From assembly GCF_025753795.1 (NCBI RefSeq), contig NZ_JAOWPS010000001.1, positions 496,001-560,000 on the forward strand: a DNA stretch of 64,000 nucleotides, read 5' to 3'. Below are positions 34,968 through 43,681 of the stretch, piece after piece. Origin of the DNA: Mesorhizobium sp. YC-39. Lineage in GTDB: Bacteria; Pseudomonadota; Alphaproteobacteria; Rhizobiales; Rhizobiaceae. The notes below the pieces were generated by a model. The model was not told where the DNA came from. It saw nothing but the letters and a program-made list of their open reading frames with translations, and ran no database searches. The stretch's first letter is position 1. The number at the start of each line of letters is the position of its first letter. The translations under genes and the position numbers were made by a program.

Positions 34968-35213
34968 TCACCTTTCTGCCATGACGACAAGACCTCGCGC
35001 TTTGCCGGCGAGACCAGATTTCCCGGATACTTCATACTCTGACACGTCCTGCCCGCGCAGAAATACGCACTCGAGAAAGAAGGATGCGCTCATCCCCTCG
35101 AACGGCGTGTAGCCGGCCTTGCTCAGTTGATCGGCCGCCCGGATTGTCGTCGGGCGACTCGGATCGAGAACGAGAACGTCGCGCGGTGGGCCAGGGCGAT
35201 GCTGGGAAGTCAT
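34968..35213 (-). CDS. small hypothetical protein (81 aa), coupled to the upstream ORF
   Basis: Reads MTSQHRPGPPRDVLVLDPSR ... GLAGKARGLVVMAER. The ATG overlaps the stop of the preceding ORF as ATGA, and AGGAG lies about 9 nt upstream, both arguing for real translation. No family recognised. Confidence 0.45.
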   Translation of the reverse strand: MTSQHRPGPPRDVLVLDPSRPTTIRAADQLSKAGYTPFEGMSASFFLECVFLRGQDVSEYEVSGKSGLAGKARGLVVMAER

Positions 35214-35443
35214 TGCAATCTACTCCTAGCGAATTGCCGCTGCGGATCTGGCGTAGGGTCCACCGTGATTGTTTCGATTGTTCCCTTGGATTCAGGGTTT
35301 TGCCACAGCCAGAGCGGCGCGAACCGTATGCCAATCGGCAAAACTTGCGCCAGGAAGCCACGAGAGCTGCCAGACGATGAGAACAGGATGATGCCGTTTG
35401 CAGCCGGGTCTCGCCTAGAATCGCCAAGGCGATCCAACAGCAA
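35210..35443 (-). CDS. small hypothetical protein (77 aa)
   Basis: A frame with a TTG start at 35443 containing a hydrophobic middle (GIILFSSSGSSRGFLAQVLP, IGIRFAPLWLW). Its stop is shared with the next gene's ATG. The start is uncertain because the Shine-Dalgarno is weak. Confidence 0.4.
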   Translation of the reverse strand: MLLDRLGDSRRDPAANGIILFSSSGSSRGFLAQVLPIGIRFAPLWLWQNPESKGTIETITVDPTPDPQRQFARSRLQ

Positions 35444-35506
35444 CTTCGCAATTCAGCGCGGGTGGATGCAGGGCCTCAGCCGGTTGCCAGCCTTGCGAAT
35501 GCGCAG

Positions 35507-36607
35507 TCATTCCGCCACGGTCCCAACCGAGTCCCGCTCGACCAGCGGGCATTCGAGCTTGGTGATGGGGTAGCGGCCCCGGCCTGGTGGCGCGGGTACC
35601 TCGAGCTGCTCGATCGCCCACTGCCCCATCGCCATATGCGGCAGGATCGATGTCGTCAAAGGCGGGAAGAGATGGCGGGCGATCTCCTCGTCATCATAGC
35701 CGACGACCGAGATGTCTTGTGGAATGTGCAGGCCGGCCTCCTTCAGCGCCTCGTAGCAGCCGATGGCGGTGCGGTCGTTCTGGCAGAAGATGGCGGTCGG
35801 CCGGTCCTTCAGCGCGAGCAGCTTGACCGTCGCCGCATAGCCCGCACTTGCCGACCAGTCGCCTTCGACCACCAGTTCCGGATCAAACGGGATGTCGGCG
35901 GTGGCGAGCGCCCGGCGGTAGCCCTTCAGCCGGTCCTGCGCCGCCTGCATCCAGGGCTCGCCGGTGATGGTGGCGATGCGCCGGTGGCCATGGCCGATCA
36001 GATGCCGGGTCGAACTCTGCCCGCCGGCGATCTCGCTCGGCACCACGGCGGGGAAGGCATAGTCCGACGTATAGCAATTGAGCAGGATGACCGGGATATC
36101 GAGGCCGTAGAGAAAATCGGGGGCCGATATCTCACGGGTGAAGATGGTCATGTAGATCAGCGCCGAAATGCCCCGCTTGGCCAACGCCGCGATGGCGCGC
36201 GGTTCCATGACGGCATCGCCCATCGTCTGAGCAACCAGCAGTACGTTGCCAGCATTCCATGAAGCCTGGCGTGCTCCCTCGATGGCGACCACCGCCTCGG
36301 GGCTGGTCGCCAGTTGGTCGACGGCGAAGCCGATAACCCCGTCCAATCCTTCGAACGGCGCGACGGGGGCACGCAGCGCCGAAAAGGCGGGAGGCGCATA
36401 GCCGAGAGCCCGCGCGGCCTCGATCACCCGTTCGCGGGTCTGCTGCGACAGCCTGATGCCTGGCGTATTGTTGAGCACGAAGGAGACCGTCGCCTGCGAG
36501 CAGCCGGCGGCCCTGGCGATGTCGGTCATGGTGACTCGGCCCTTCGGATTCTTGCCCGCCGGCTTGCGCCGCCTGGTGGCTTCGAGGGCATCCGTCGGTT
36601 CGCTCAT
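35507..36607 (-). CDS. LacI-family transcriptional repressor
   Basis: A 366-aa regulator: LacI helix-turn-helix (RVTMTDIARAAGCSQATVSF VLNNTPG, residues 24-52) and a periplasmic-binding-protein-like sensor (GLDGVIGFAVDQLATSPEAV, AIFCQNDRTAIGCYEAL, DISVVGYDDEEIARHLFPPL). A 570-bp gap separates it from the divergent sugar ABC operon, which it probably controls. Effector unknown. Confidence 0.92.
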   Translation of the reverse strand: MSEPTDALEATRRRKPAGKNPKGRVTMTDIARAAGCSQATVSFVLNNTPGIRLSQQTRERVIEAARALGYAPPAFSALRAPVAPFEGLDGVIGFAVDQLATSPEAVVAIEGARQASWNAGNVLLVAQTMGDAVMEPRAIAALAKRGISALIYMTIFTREISAPDFLYGLDIPVILLNCYTSDYAFPAVVPSEIAGGQSSTRHLIGHGHRRIATITGEPWMQAAQDRLKGYRRALATADIPFDPELVVEGDWSASAGYAATVKLLALKDRPTAIFCQNDRTAIGCYEALKEAGLHIPQDISVVGYDDEEIARHLFPPLTTSILPHMAMGQWAIEQLEVPAPPGRGRYPITKLECPLVERDSVGTVAE

Positions 36608-37177
36608 GGCAGCATGTTTCCCAATCCCGGCCTGTTCTTAAGCAAAGGCCACACGCGACGGCAAGACGGCCCGGCGTGACGCATTTATGGAGAATGCAGC
36701 GTGTTGATCATTATTAGTGGGTGGCGCTAACCGTACGCTGGCCGTCACGGGCTAACAAGGCCTACACGTTTATCCGCAATTTTGCTGCGCTGCGGCAGCT
36801 CAGCCGATCGCCAGTGTTCTCCCCCCTTACGATTCCGCTGCTCGCGCCCAGCGGACGATTTCCATCTCATAACTAATAGTTATTTACTAGTAGCCGCAAG
36901 CGGTCTAATGTCAATTCGCATGTCCGTCTCGGGGTCGAGGAGGACGCTGCAAACCACAGTGTGACGTGCCGAAGCGGCCGGCCAAGGCCGGGGAGGGGCG
37001 CCACACAATCACGAAAATGTCAGACAAATCGGACTATTTACGAACGCCAAATGTGTGTCTAGAGTTTCGATCGCGGCTGGTGCGGTTCTTTCGCTGCCGC
37101 AACCCTTGAGGAGGAGGCGTCCAAGCCGCAATCGACAAGTCAAATCAGAAATGACTGTGCCAAATGGGAGGTTGAAC
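36608..37177. promoter_or_regulatory. 570-bp intergenic control region of the sugar ABC operon
   Basis: Contains a perfect 15-bp palindrome ATAACTAATAGTTAT at 36869-36883 in an AT-rich patch, a plausible repressor site, and a possible promoter for the ABC operon (TTTACG at 37037-37042, 17 bp, TAGAGT at 37060-37065). No gene seen. Confidence 0.45.
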
Positions 37178-38140
37178 ATGAAATCTGTAATGCGAACTGC
37201 ATCCGTCGCCGCGGCGGCTCTGCTGCTTGGCCTGTCGGTGAGCGCAATCGCGCGCGCCCAAGACAAGCCGACGCTGGCCTTCGTCGTCAACGGCGCGTCC
37301 GACTTCTGGAAGGCGGCGGAAGCCGGCGTGAAGAAGGCGCAGGGCGAATTGCCCGACTATAATCTTGAGCTCAAATATCCCGAGCAGTCGTCGGTCGCCA
37401 TCCAGCAGCGGCTGATGGACGACCTGGTGACCGCAGGCGTCAAGGGGATCATGGTGTCGGCCGTCGATCCCAAGACCTCGACCGACGGGCTGAACAAGAT
37501 CGCTTCGGAAACGGCGCTGTTCACCACCGACAGCGACGCCCCGCAGACCAAGCGCGTCGCCTATATCGGCTCGTCCAATGTCGATGCCGGCAAGCAGGCG
37601 GCCGAGATCGCCAAGAAGGCGATGCCCGACGGCGGCAAGTGTCTCGGCTTCGTCGGCCTGCTCGGCGCCGACAATGCCAAGGAACGCATCGAGGGCATGA
37701 AGGCCGGGCTCGCCGGCACCAAGATCGAACTGGTCGACGTGCGCGGCGACGATATCGACCAGGCCCGCGCCAAGAAGAATGTCGAGGACGCGCTGGTCGC
37801 CAGCCCCGACGTCACCTGCATGGTCGGCTTCTACTCCTACAACACGCCGCGCATCTATGAAGCGCTGCGCGATGCCGGCAAGCTTGGCCAGATCACCGTC
37901 GTCGGTTTCGACGACGACCCGATCACTTTGGGCGGCGTCAAGGAAGGCACGGTCGCTGCCACCGTCGTGCAGCAGCCCTTCGAATGGGCCTATCAGGGCA
38001 TGAAGCTGATGGCCGCCTATCTCAAGGGCGACAAGTCGGGCATTCCGGCCGACGGGCTGATCATCATCCCGACCAAGATCATCGGCAAGGACGATGTCGA
38101 CGCCTACGCCGCGGAACTCAAGACGATGGCGGGCAAGTAA
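37178..38140 (+). CDS. sugar ABC transporter periplasmic substrate-binding protein
   Basis: A 320-aa protein: signal peptide (MKSVMRTASVAAAALLLGLS, cleaved near ARAQD) and a type I (ribose/xylose-like) binding-protein fold: TLAFVVNGASDFWKAAEAGV, QQRLMDDLVTAGVKGIMVSA, GDDIDQARAKKNVEDAL, ITVVGFDDDPITLGGVKEG. GGGAGG lies 6 nt before the ATG. The sugar is not identifiable. First gene of a three-gene ABC operon. Confidence 0.93.
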   Translation: MKSVMRTASVAAAALLLGLSVSAIARAQDKPTLAFVVNGASDFWKAAEAGVKKAQGELPDYNLELKYPEQSSVAIQQRLMDDLVTAGVKGIMVSAVDPKTSTDGLNKIASETALFTTDSDAPQTKRVAYIGSSNVDAGKQAAEIAKKAMPDGGKCLGFVGLLGADNAKERIEGMKAGLAGTKIELVDVRGDDIDQARAKKNVEDALVASPDVTCMVGFYSYNTPRIYEALRDAGKLGQITVVGFDDDPITLGGVKEGTVAATVVQQPFEWAYQGMKLMAAYLKGDKSGIPADGLIIIPTKIIGKDDVDAYAAELKTMAGK

Positions 38141-38154
38141 GACAAAGCAGTTGC

Positions 38155-38214
38155 GCCGGCTCACGGTCCGCCCTGAGCCGGCGTTCGTATTGACGGGCCT
38201 CGCGAGGCCCGTCA
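38155..38214 (+). other. two tandem hairpins between binding protein and ATPase
   Basis: Hairpin 1: GCCGGCTCA (38155-38163) with TGAGCCGGC (38174-38182). Hairpin 2: a perfect 24-bp palindrome at 38191-38214 (TGACGGGCCTCG and its complement). Such structures commonly protect or attenuate binding-protein mRNA so that it outnumbers the transporter. Confidence 0.6.
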
Positions 38215-38262
38215 GTCTGCACAAGGGCTCGTTTTGGGGCCTACCGGCTGCTGTCAGGCGTG

Positions 38263-39807
38263 ATGAATTATTCCGACACAACCATCGTTGCAGCGACGAC
38301 CGCTCCGTTCCTGAGCCTGGAGGGCGTGCGCAAGACCTATCCCGGCGTGGTGGCGCTGGACGGCTTCTCGATGGAGGTCAGGCCCGGCGAGGTCATCGGC
38401 CTGGTCGGCGAAAACGGCGCCGGCAAATCGACGCTGATGAAGATCCTCGGCGGCGTGACGCGGCCGGACAGCGGCACCATCACGGTCGACGGCGTCGCGC
38501 ATGACGGGCTGACCGTCGAAGGCAGCCTCGGTTCCGGCATCGCCTTCGTCCACCAGGAACTCAATTTGTTCGACAATCTCGACGTTGCCGCCAACATCTT
38601 CTTCGGCCGCGAGCCGCTGCGCGGTGGCCCGCTCAAGCTCGTCGACCGCCCAAAACTGCGCACGCAGGTGGCGCCCTTGCTCAAACGCGTGGGCGCCAAT
38701 TTCTCGGCCGACACGCCGGTCTCGGCCCTGTCGCTTGCCCAGCAGCAAATGGTCGAGATCGCCAAGGCGCTGTCGATCAGGGCGCGGCTGGTCATCCTCG
38801 ACGAGCCAACCTCCAGCCTGCCACTTGCCGAGACCGACAAGCTGCTCGATGTCATCAAGGCGTTGAAGGCCGAAGGCATCAGCGTCATCTTCATCTCGCA
38901 CCGTCTGCACGAGGTCGAGCGGGTCGCCGATCGCGTCGTCGTGCTGAGGGACGGCATGTTGGCCGGTACCTTGCCGAAAAGCGCCATCAATCACGACCAG
39001 ATGGTCAAGCTGATGATCGGGCGCATGCTCAAGGAGCGCGAGAAGGCCTCAGAGGCGGCGCATGCGCCCGGCTCCGTCGCGCTGTCGGCCAAGGCGGTAC
39101 GCACCGGCGCCTATCCCGACCGGCCCGTCGATCTCGACGTCAGGCATGGCGAAATTCTCGGGCTGGCCGGCCTGGTCGGCTCCGGCCGGACCGAGCTGGC
39201 GCGCGTTCTGTTCGGCATCGACGAGCGCTTTGGCGGCAACATTAAGCTGGACGGACAGGAACTGGCGCTGGGATCGGCCGCCGACGCCGTGGCCAATGGC
39301 ATCTTCCTCGTCCCCGAGGACCGCAAGCTGACCGGCGTTCTTCTCGACCTGTCGATCGCTGAGAATATTTCCCTGCCCAATCTGCCGGCGCATGCAAGAC
39401 ATCAGCTGGTCTCGGCCAGTGCCGAGGCCGCTACCGCCGAGAAACAGAAAAGCAATCTCGGCATCAAGGCGCCGTCGGTGGCGACGCGCACCGGCACGCT
39501 GTCGGGCGGCAACCAGCAAAAAGTCGTGCTCGCCAAATGGCTGGCGATGAACCCCAAGGTCATGATCCTCGACGAGCCGACGCGCGGTATCGACATCGGC
39601 GCCAAGGCCGAGATCTACGGGCTGATGCGGGCGCTGGCCGATGCCGGCGTCGCCGTGCTGATGATCTCCAGCGACATGGAGGAGGTGATCGGTGTCTCGG
39701 ACCGCATCGCCGTCATGCATGAGGGCCAGATCTCGGGCATTCTCGACAAGGACGACTTCAGCCAAGAGAACGTGCTGCTGCTGGCCGTCGGCAAGAAGCC
39801 GAAATAG
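38263..39807 (+). CDS. sugar ABC transporter ATP-binding protein (double NBD)
   Basis: A 514-aa protein of the RbsA/MglA type with two fused nucleotide-binding domains. NBD1 has Walker A GENGAGKST, signature ALSLAQQQMVEIAKAL and Walker B LVILDEPTSSL; NBD2 has a degenerate Walker A (GLVGSGRTELARV), signature LSGGNQQKVVLAKWL and LDEPTRGID. I prefer the ATG at 38263 over the GTG at 38260; neither has a strong Shine-Dalgarno. Confidence 0.93.
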   Translation: MNYSDTTIVAATTAPFLSLEGVRKTYPGVVALDGFSMEVRPGEVIGLVGENGAGKSTLMKILGGVTRPDSGTITVDGVAHDGLTVEGSLGSGIAFVHQELNLFDNLDVAANIFFGREPLRGGPLKLVDRPKLRTQVAPLLKRVGANFSADTPVSALSLAQQQMVEIAKALSIRARLVILDEPTSSLPLAETDKLLDVIKALKAEGISVIFISHRLHEVERVADRVVVLRDGMLAGTLPKSAINHDQMVKLMIGRMLKEREKASEAAHAPGSVALSAKAVRTGAYPDRPVDLDVRHGEILGLAGLVGSGRTELARVLFGIDERFGGNIKLDGQELALGSAADAVANGIFLVPEDRKLTGVLLDLSIAENISLPNLPAHARHQLVSASAEAATAEKQKSNLGIKAPSVATRTGTLSGGNQQKVVLAKWLAMNPKVMILDEPTRGIDIGAKAEIYGLMRALADAGVAVLMISSDMEEVIGVSDRIAVMHEGQISGILDKDDFSQENVLLLAVGKKPK

Positions 39808-39820
39808 GTTTAGTTTTGCC

Positions 39821-39865
39821 GCAGGTTCTGATCGCAAAACCGCGGAACACTTTTGCGGAACCTGC
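39821..39865. repeat. inverted repeat inside the ABC operon
   Basis: GCAGGTTC ... GCAAAA at one end and TTTTGC GGAACCTGC at the other; resembles the mosaic intergenic palindromes but lies between two genes of one operon. Confidence 0.6.
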
Positions 39866-39882
39866 TTAGGGGAGGGATAATG

Positions 39883-40878
39883 ATGAGCAAGAAAGATCTT
39901 GGCCTGCTGATCCTGATCCTGGTGGTGGGAGCGGTGGTAGCGATCATCAACCCGCGCTTCCTCCTGCCGATCAACCTGGCCAACACCTCGAACCTGATCG
40001 GCCTGTTCGGCATACTTTCGATCGGCCAGGCCTTCGTCATCATCACCGGCGGCATCGAATTGTCGGTCGGATCGGTGGTCGCGCTGCTCGGTACGCTGTT
40101 CATCGACTTTATCGCCGTGCGCGAGATGGACTGGCCACTGGCCTTCGTGCTGATCATCGTGCTCGGCGCCATCATCGGCCTGGTGCATGGCTGGCTGATC
40201 ACCCGGCTGAAGCTGCAGCCTTTCGTGGTGACGCTGTGCGGCCTGCTGATCTATCGCGGCGTGGCGCGCTTCTACACCGCCGACGGCACGGCGGGCTTTG
40301 CCTTCGGCCAGAATTTTCCCGAACTGGAATTCCTGACCGCCGGTCGCAGCTATGGCGTGCCGAACAGCTTCATCGCGCTCATCGTCATTTCCATCGTCAT
40401 GTGGGTCGTGCTGCACCGTTCGGTGTTCGGGCGTTATCTCTATGCCATCGGCAAGAACGAGGAAGCAGCTAAATATTCCGGCATCCGCACCGGCCGCGTC
40501 GTCATGGCGGCCTACGTCATCTGCGGCGTGCTGACGGCGCTGTCGGCGATCTATTTCGCCATGTACACGCGCTCGATCTCGCCGGCCAGCCACGGCCAGT
40601 TCTACGAACTCTACGCCATTGCCGCCGCCGTGCTCGGCGGCTTTTCGCTGCGCGGCGGCGAAGGCTCGCTGATCGGCGTCCTCCTTGGTACCGTGCTGCT
40701 GCAGGAGCTGCAGAACCTCGTCAATTTGCTCGGTATCCCCTCCTCGCTCAACTTCGCTGTGATGGGCGGGGTGATCCTGATCGGCGTGCTGGTCGACCAG
40801 CAATGGGGCGTGTTCCGCGCGCGGCGACTGATGCTCGACGCCACCCGCAAGGGCGCGGCCGGTGCGCCTGCGGAGTAG
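39883..40878 (+). CDS. sugar ABC transporter permease
   Basis: A 331-aa BPD_transp_2 permease with 8-10 hydrophobic helices (LGLLILILVVGAVVAIINPR, GIELSVGSVVALLGTLFIDF, GRYLYAIGKNEEAAKYSGIR, AAAVLGGFSLRGGEGSLIGV). GGAGGG lies 6-7 nt before the ATG at 39883 (an ATG at 39880 is closer than usual). Pairs with the preceding ATPase and binding protein. Confidence 0.93.
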   Translation: MSKKDLGLLILILVVGAVVAIINPRFLLPINLANTSNLIGLFGILSIGQAFVIITGGIELSVGSVVALLGTLFIDFIAVREMDWPLAFVLIIVLGAIIGLVHGWLITRLKLQPFVVTLCGLLIYRGVARFYTADGTAGFAFGQNFPELEFLTAGRSYGVPNSFIALIVISIVMWVVLHRSVFGRYLYAIGKNEEAAKYSGIRTGRVVMAAYVICGVLTALSAIYFAMYTRSISPASHGQFYELYAIAAAVLGGFSLRGGEGSLIGVLLGTVLLQELQNLVNLLGIPSSLNFAVMGGVILIGVLVDQQWGVFRARRLMLDATRKGAAGAPAE

Positions 40879-40983
40879 CCGCCTTTACCCTCCTCTTGTG
40901 GGGAGGGTCGGACCGCAGGTCCAGGGTGAGGTTCTCAAGAACAAGTTCTTCGCACCCGAACCCGGCTCCCAAGGGAGAGGTAA

Positions 40984-41610
40984 TCAAATCAAGCCGGACA
41001 TATCCGAAAAGGCCATCGCCTTGCGCAGCACTTCGGCGAAACGCTCGCCGGCGGCCTCGCGCGGCCCGCTATTGTCGATCGAGGTGATGCCTGGACCGGA
41101 CAAGGCCACATTGGCGCTGCGCGAAAGCCGCGCCAGCACTTCGCCGCGCGACTCGCGGCCGCGCATGGCCAGCCGCTCGGCCAGGATTTCCGGCGACGCG
41201 GTGATCTCGACGACCGCCAAATTGGCGTAGCGTTCGCGCAGCTTCGGGATGACGGCGCGCGACACATTGGCAATGGCAACGCGCCCATTGGCAACCGAAC
41301 TGTCGACCTCGGCTGGAATGCCATAGTGCAAGCCATGCGCCTCCCAGGAAATGGCGAAGGCGCCGTCGGCCTCGGCCTCGGCAAAGGCCACGTCGGCCAG
41401 CGTGTCGTGATCTTCGCTCGCGGCGTCGCTCGGCCGGGTAATGACCCGGCGCACGAACTCCAGCCGGCTTTCGTCGGCAAACAGGGCGCGGGCATAGCCG
41501 ATCACAGTATCCTTGCCGGCGCCGCTCGGCCCGACGACGGCGACGAACACACCTTCGCGGATCGGAAACGCCTCGGCCGACAATTCACGCTCGATCAATG
41601 CCGACACCAT
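40984..41610 (-). CDS. phnN: ribose 1,5-bisphosphate phosphokinase
   Basis: Makes PRPP from ribose 1,5-bisphosphate, the last step that returns C-P lyase products to nucleotide metabolism. It has P-loop VVGPSGAGKDTVIGYAR, RRVITRPSDAASEDHDTL and WEAHGLHYGIP, matching PhnN and guanylate-kinase-like proteins. The start ATG at 41610 overlaps the phnM stop (TGATG); a GTG at 41613 is possible. Confidence 0.93.
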   Translation of the reverse strand: MVSALIERELSAEAFPIREGVFVAVVGPSGAGKDTVIGYARALFADESRLEFVRRVITRPSDAASEDHDTLADVAFAEAEADGAFAISWEAHGLHYGIPAEVDSSVANGRVAIANVSRAVIPKLRERYANLAVVEITASPEILAERLAMRGRESRGEVLARLSRSANVALSGPGITSIDNSGPREAAGERFAEVLRKAMAFSDMSGLI

Positions 41611-42749
41611 CACGCGACGCGCCGACCCTGCCGCCAGACGGTGCGCACGACTGGCACATGGTCATCGACACGCACGCGCACCAGGTCGGCGCGCCGGCCG
41701 GGTTCGATGACGCCGCGATCGCTGAGGCCGACCGCCTCGGCCGGGTTCTTTGACACCATCGCCACCGCTTGCGGCAAGGATATGCCCTCGACCACATCGC
41801 CGAGGAAGAAGGCAGACTGGATCAGGCTGAAGGGAATGTAATCGGACGACAGGATGTCGAGCAGCCCGTCGCCAGCCAGCGTGCGGGCCGAGACATTGCC
41901 CGAATGCGAGGCGCCGCGCATGACGTTCGGCGCGCCCATCAGCACGCCGAGCCCGGCCTGTTTGGAGGCTCTTGCCGCTTCCTCGGTGGTCGGGAATTCG
42001 GCGACGCGCACGCCTTGCTCGATCGCCTCGTCGACATGGCCTGTCGTGGCGTCGTCATGGCTCGCCAGCACGATGCCGCGCTCATGGCAGGAGGCTGCGA
42101 TGAAGACGCGGTTCGGGCCGGAGTTCATCGCCGATTCCGCCATCCGCTTTTCGCAGAATTTCTGGAAGTCGCGATCCGTCAGCTTCAGCTTGCGCTGGTA
42201 GTAATAGGCATAGGTCTCGAGATTGACGAACTGGCGCTGGCCCGGCGCATGGTCCATCAGCGATGCCAGCTTCACCCTCTCGTCGCCCTCGAAATTGGCG
42301 AAAGCCCTGAGGCAATCCGGCGCCGAAACCTCGCAGCGCAGATGGATGAAATGATCGGCTCTGAGCCGATCCTGCGCGACGCTGTCCTCGATCGCGTCGG
42401 CCAGCTTGCGGATGTCGGCGGAGGTCAGGTCGGCATCCTCATCCATGCCCACGCGCAAGGCGTCGAGCACGGTGGTGATGCCGGCGGTCGCCACCTGCGC
42501 GTCATGGGCAAGCACCGCGGCGATCGGGTTCCAGCGCACTTTCGGCCGCGGCGCGTAATGGCCTTCGAGATGGTCGGTGTGAAGCTCGACCAGCCCGGGG
42601 ATGATATAGTCGCCGCCCATGTCCTCGCCAATTTGGCTGGCGCCGGGTTCGATGCCGGCGATCAGGCCGTCGCGCAGCACCAGCGAACCCTCGACGATCT
42701 CGTCGGCAAGCACGATGCGGGCATTGTTCAAAACGGTTTCGGCAGTCAT
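41610..42749 (-). CDS. phnM: alpha-D-ribose 1-methylphosphonate 5-triphosphate diphosphatase
   Basis: Removes pyrophosphate from the triphosphate intermediate of C-P lyase pathways. A 379-aa amidohydrolase-fold enzyme with metal motif ELHTDHLEGHY, AHDAQVATAGITTVLDALRV, ASHDDATTGHVDEAIEQGV and PNVMRGASHSGNVSA. The ATG at 42749 is preferred to 42770. The C-P lyase core genes (phnGHIJKL) are not in this window, so this set depends on a distant locus. Confidence 0.93.
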   Translation of the reverse strand: MTAETVLNNARIVLADEIVEGSLVLRDGLIAGIEPGASQIGEDMGGDYIIPGLVELHTDHLEGHYAPRPKVRWNPIAAVLAHDAQVATAGITTVLDALRVGMDEDADLTSADIRKLADAIEDSVAQDRLRADHFIHLRCEVSAPDCLRAFANFEGDERVKLASLMDHAPGQRQFVNLETYAYYYQRKLKLTDRDFQKFCEKRMAESAMNSGPNRVFIAASCHERGIVLASHDDATTGHVDEAIEQGVRVAEFPTTEEAARASKQAGLGVLMGAPNVMRGASHSGNVSARTLAGDGLLDILSSDYIPFSLIQSAFFLGDVVEGISLPQAVAMVSKNPAEAVGLSDRGVIEPGRRADLVRVRVDDHVPVVRTVWRQGRRVA

Positions 42750-42821
42750 TTCAGGCAGTCCTTGGAGCATTTTTCAGCCAATTGACAGCAATTGGCGTCG
42801 TACAAATGCGGTTGAAACAAA

Positions 42822-43529
42822 TCAGGCAGTCTTTCGCGCCGACCGGTGCCCGAGCGCATGATGGGAAAGCACCATGAACGGGGCACCGGGTTCAGTTTCG
42901 ACAAACAGCGTCAACGCATCCACCGGCACCGGCCGCAGCAGCACGTCCGAAAACAGCCTGTCTATTGCTGCGCGAAGACGAAGGCTTTCCTGTGGCCCGG
43001 CGCGGCCGGACAGCGTCATGTGGAAGCGAAAAGTCTCGAAGACATAGGGGTAGCCCCACTGACAAAGGTTGCGGAACTCGTCCGGCTTCAGCGAATCGGG
43101 GCTGCGCCGCTCGATTTCGGCCTCGGTCAGCGGCGCCCGAAAGCGGTCGAAGGCGAGCACGACATCGCCGGCGAAGCGATTGAGCGCCGGCAGTGGCGCC
43201 TCCGGCACGAGCGCAAAGAAGCCGTCGATCTGGCTGACGACAAGGCGCGGGATCATCACCACGGGTGTCGCTTCGGCAAAGCTGTCGAGTGCGGCGCGAA
43301 GCGAGGCTTCCGTTTCGCTCGCAGCCAGCCGGAAAGGCGCCTTCAGCGTGGCGTGAAAACCATAGCGGCGCGCCGAAGCGGTATGAAAGGCGACTTCTGC
43401 CGCCGACAAATCGCCCACCGCCTCGACCGGTCTGGTCGCGGCGCCGAACGGGTCGCGGCCAAGCCAGTTGGCGGCGATCCGCGCCAGCTTCTCGTCCTGC
43501 CCAGGGGTGAAATAGATCGCGTAGCGCAT
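42822..43529 (-). CDS. DUF1045 phosphonate-operon protein
   Basis: A 235-aa protein (MRYAIYFTPGQDEKLARIAA, RYGFHATLKAPFRLA, FRFHMTLSGRAGP) with the two H-x-T motifs (HATLK, HMTLS) of the 2H phosphoesterase fold. Such proteins are typical of phosphonate gene clusters; the reaction is unknown, perhaps on a ribose cyclic phosphate. It is the first gene of the small phosphonate operon. Confidence 0.88.
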   Translation of the reverse strand: MRYAIYFTPGQDEKLARIAANWLGRDPFGAATRPVEAVGDLSAAEVAFHTASARRYGFHATLKAPFRLAASETEASLRAALDSFAEATPVVMIPRLVVSQIDGFFALVPEAPLPALNRFAGDVVLAFDRFRAPLTEAEIERRSPDSLKPDEFRNLCQWGYPYVFETFRFHMTLSGRAGPQESLRLRAAIDRLFSDVLLRPVPVDALTLFVETEPGAPFMVLSHHALGHRSARKTA

Positions 43530-43681
43530 CGAAAGTCCTCGTCAGCACCGCTGCAATAGGCGATTTGCATGACGAATTGACGAAGCTTTGCAGCATTTTC
43601 CATGGCAAACCAACCGGATCGGATCATTAGCCGACGATTTTTTCGCTCTGGACCAATCAATACGGTCTTGGGAACGATCGA

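Noticed and set aside
23368..35500. Integrase or transposase gene to explain the att-like repeats
   Set aside because: No frame with tyrosine-recombinase or transposase motifs was found in this interval, so active mobility cannot be claimed.
39049..40803. 584-codon minus-strand frame across the sugar ATPase and permease
   Set aside because: Antisense shadow of two well-supported genes; rich in His/Asp/Gln/Arg with no domain.
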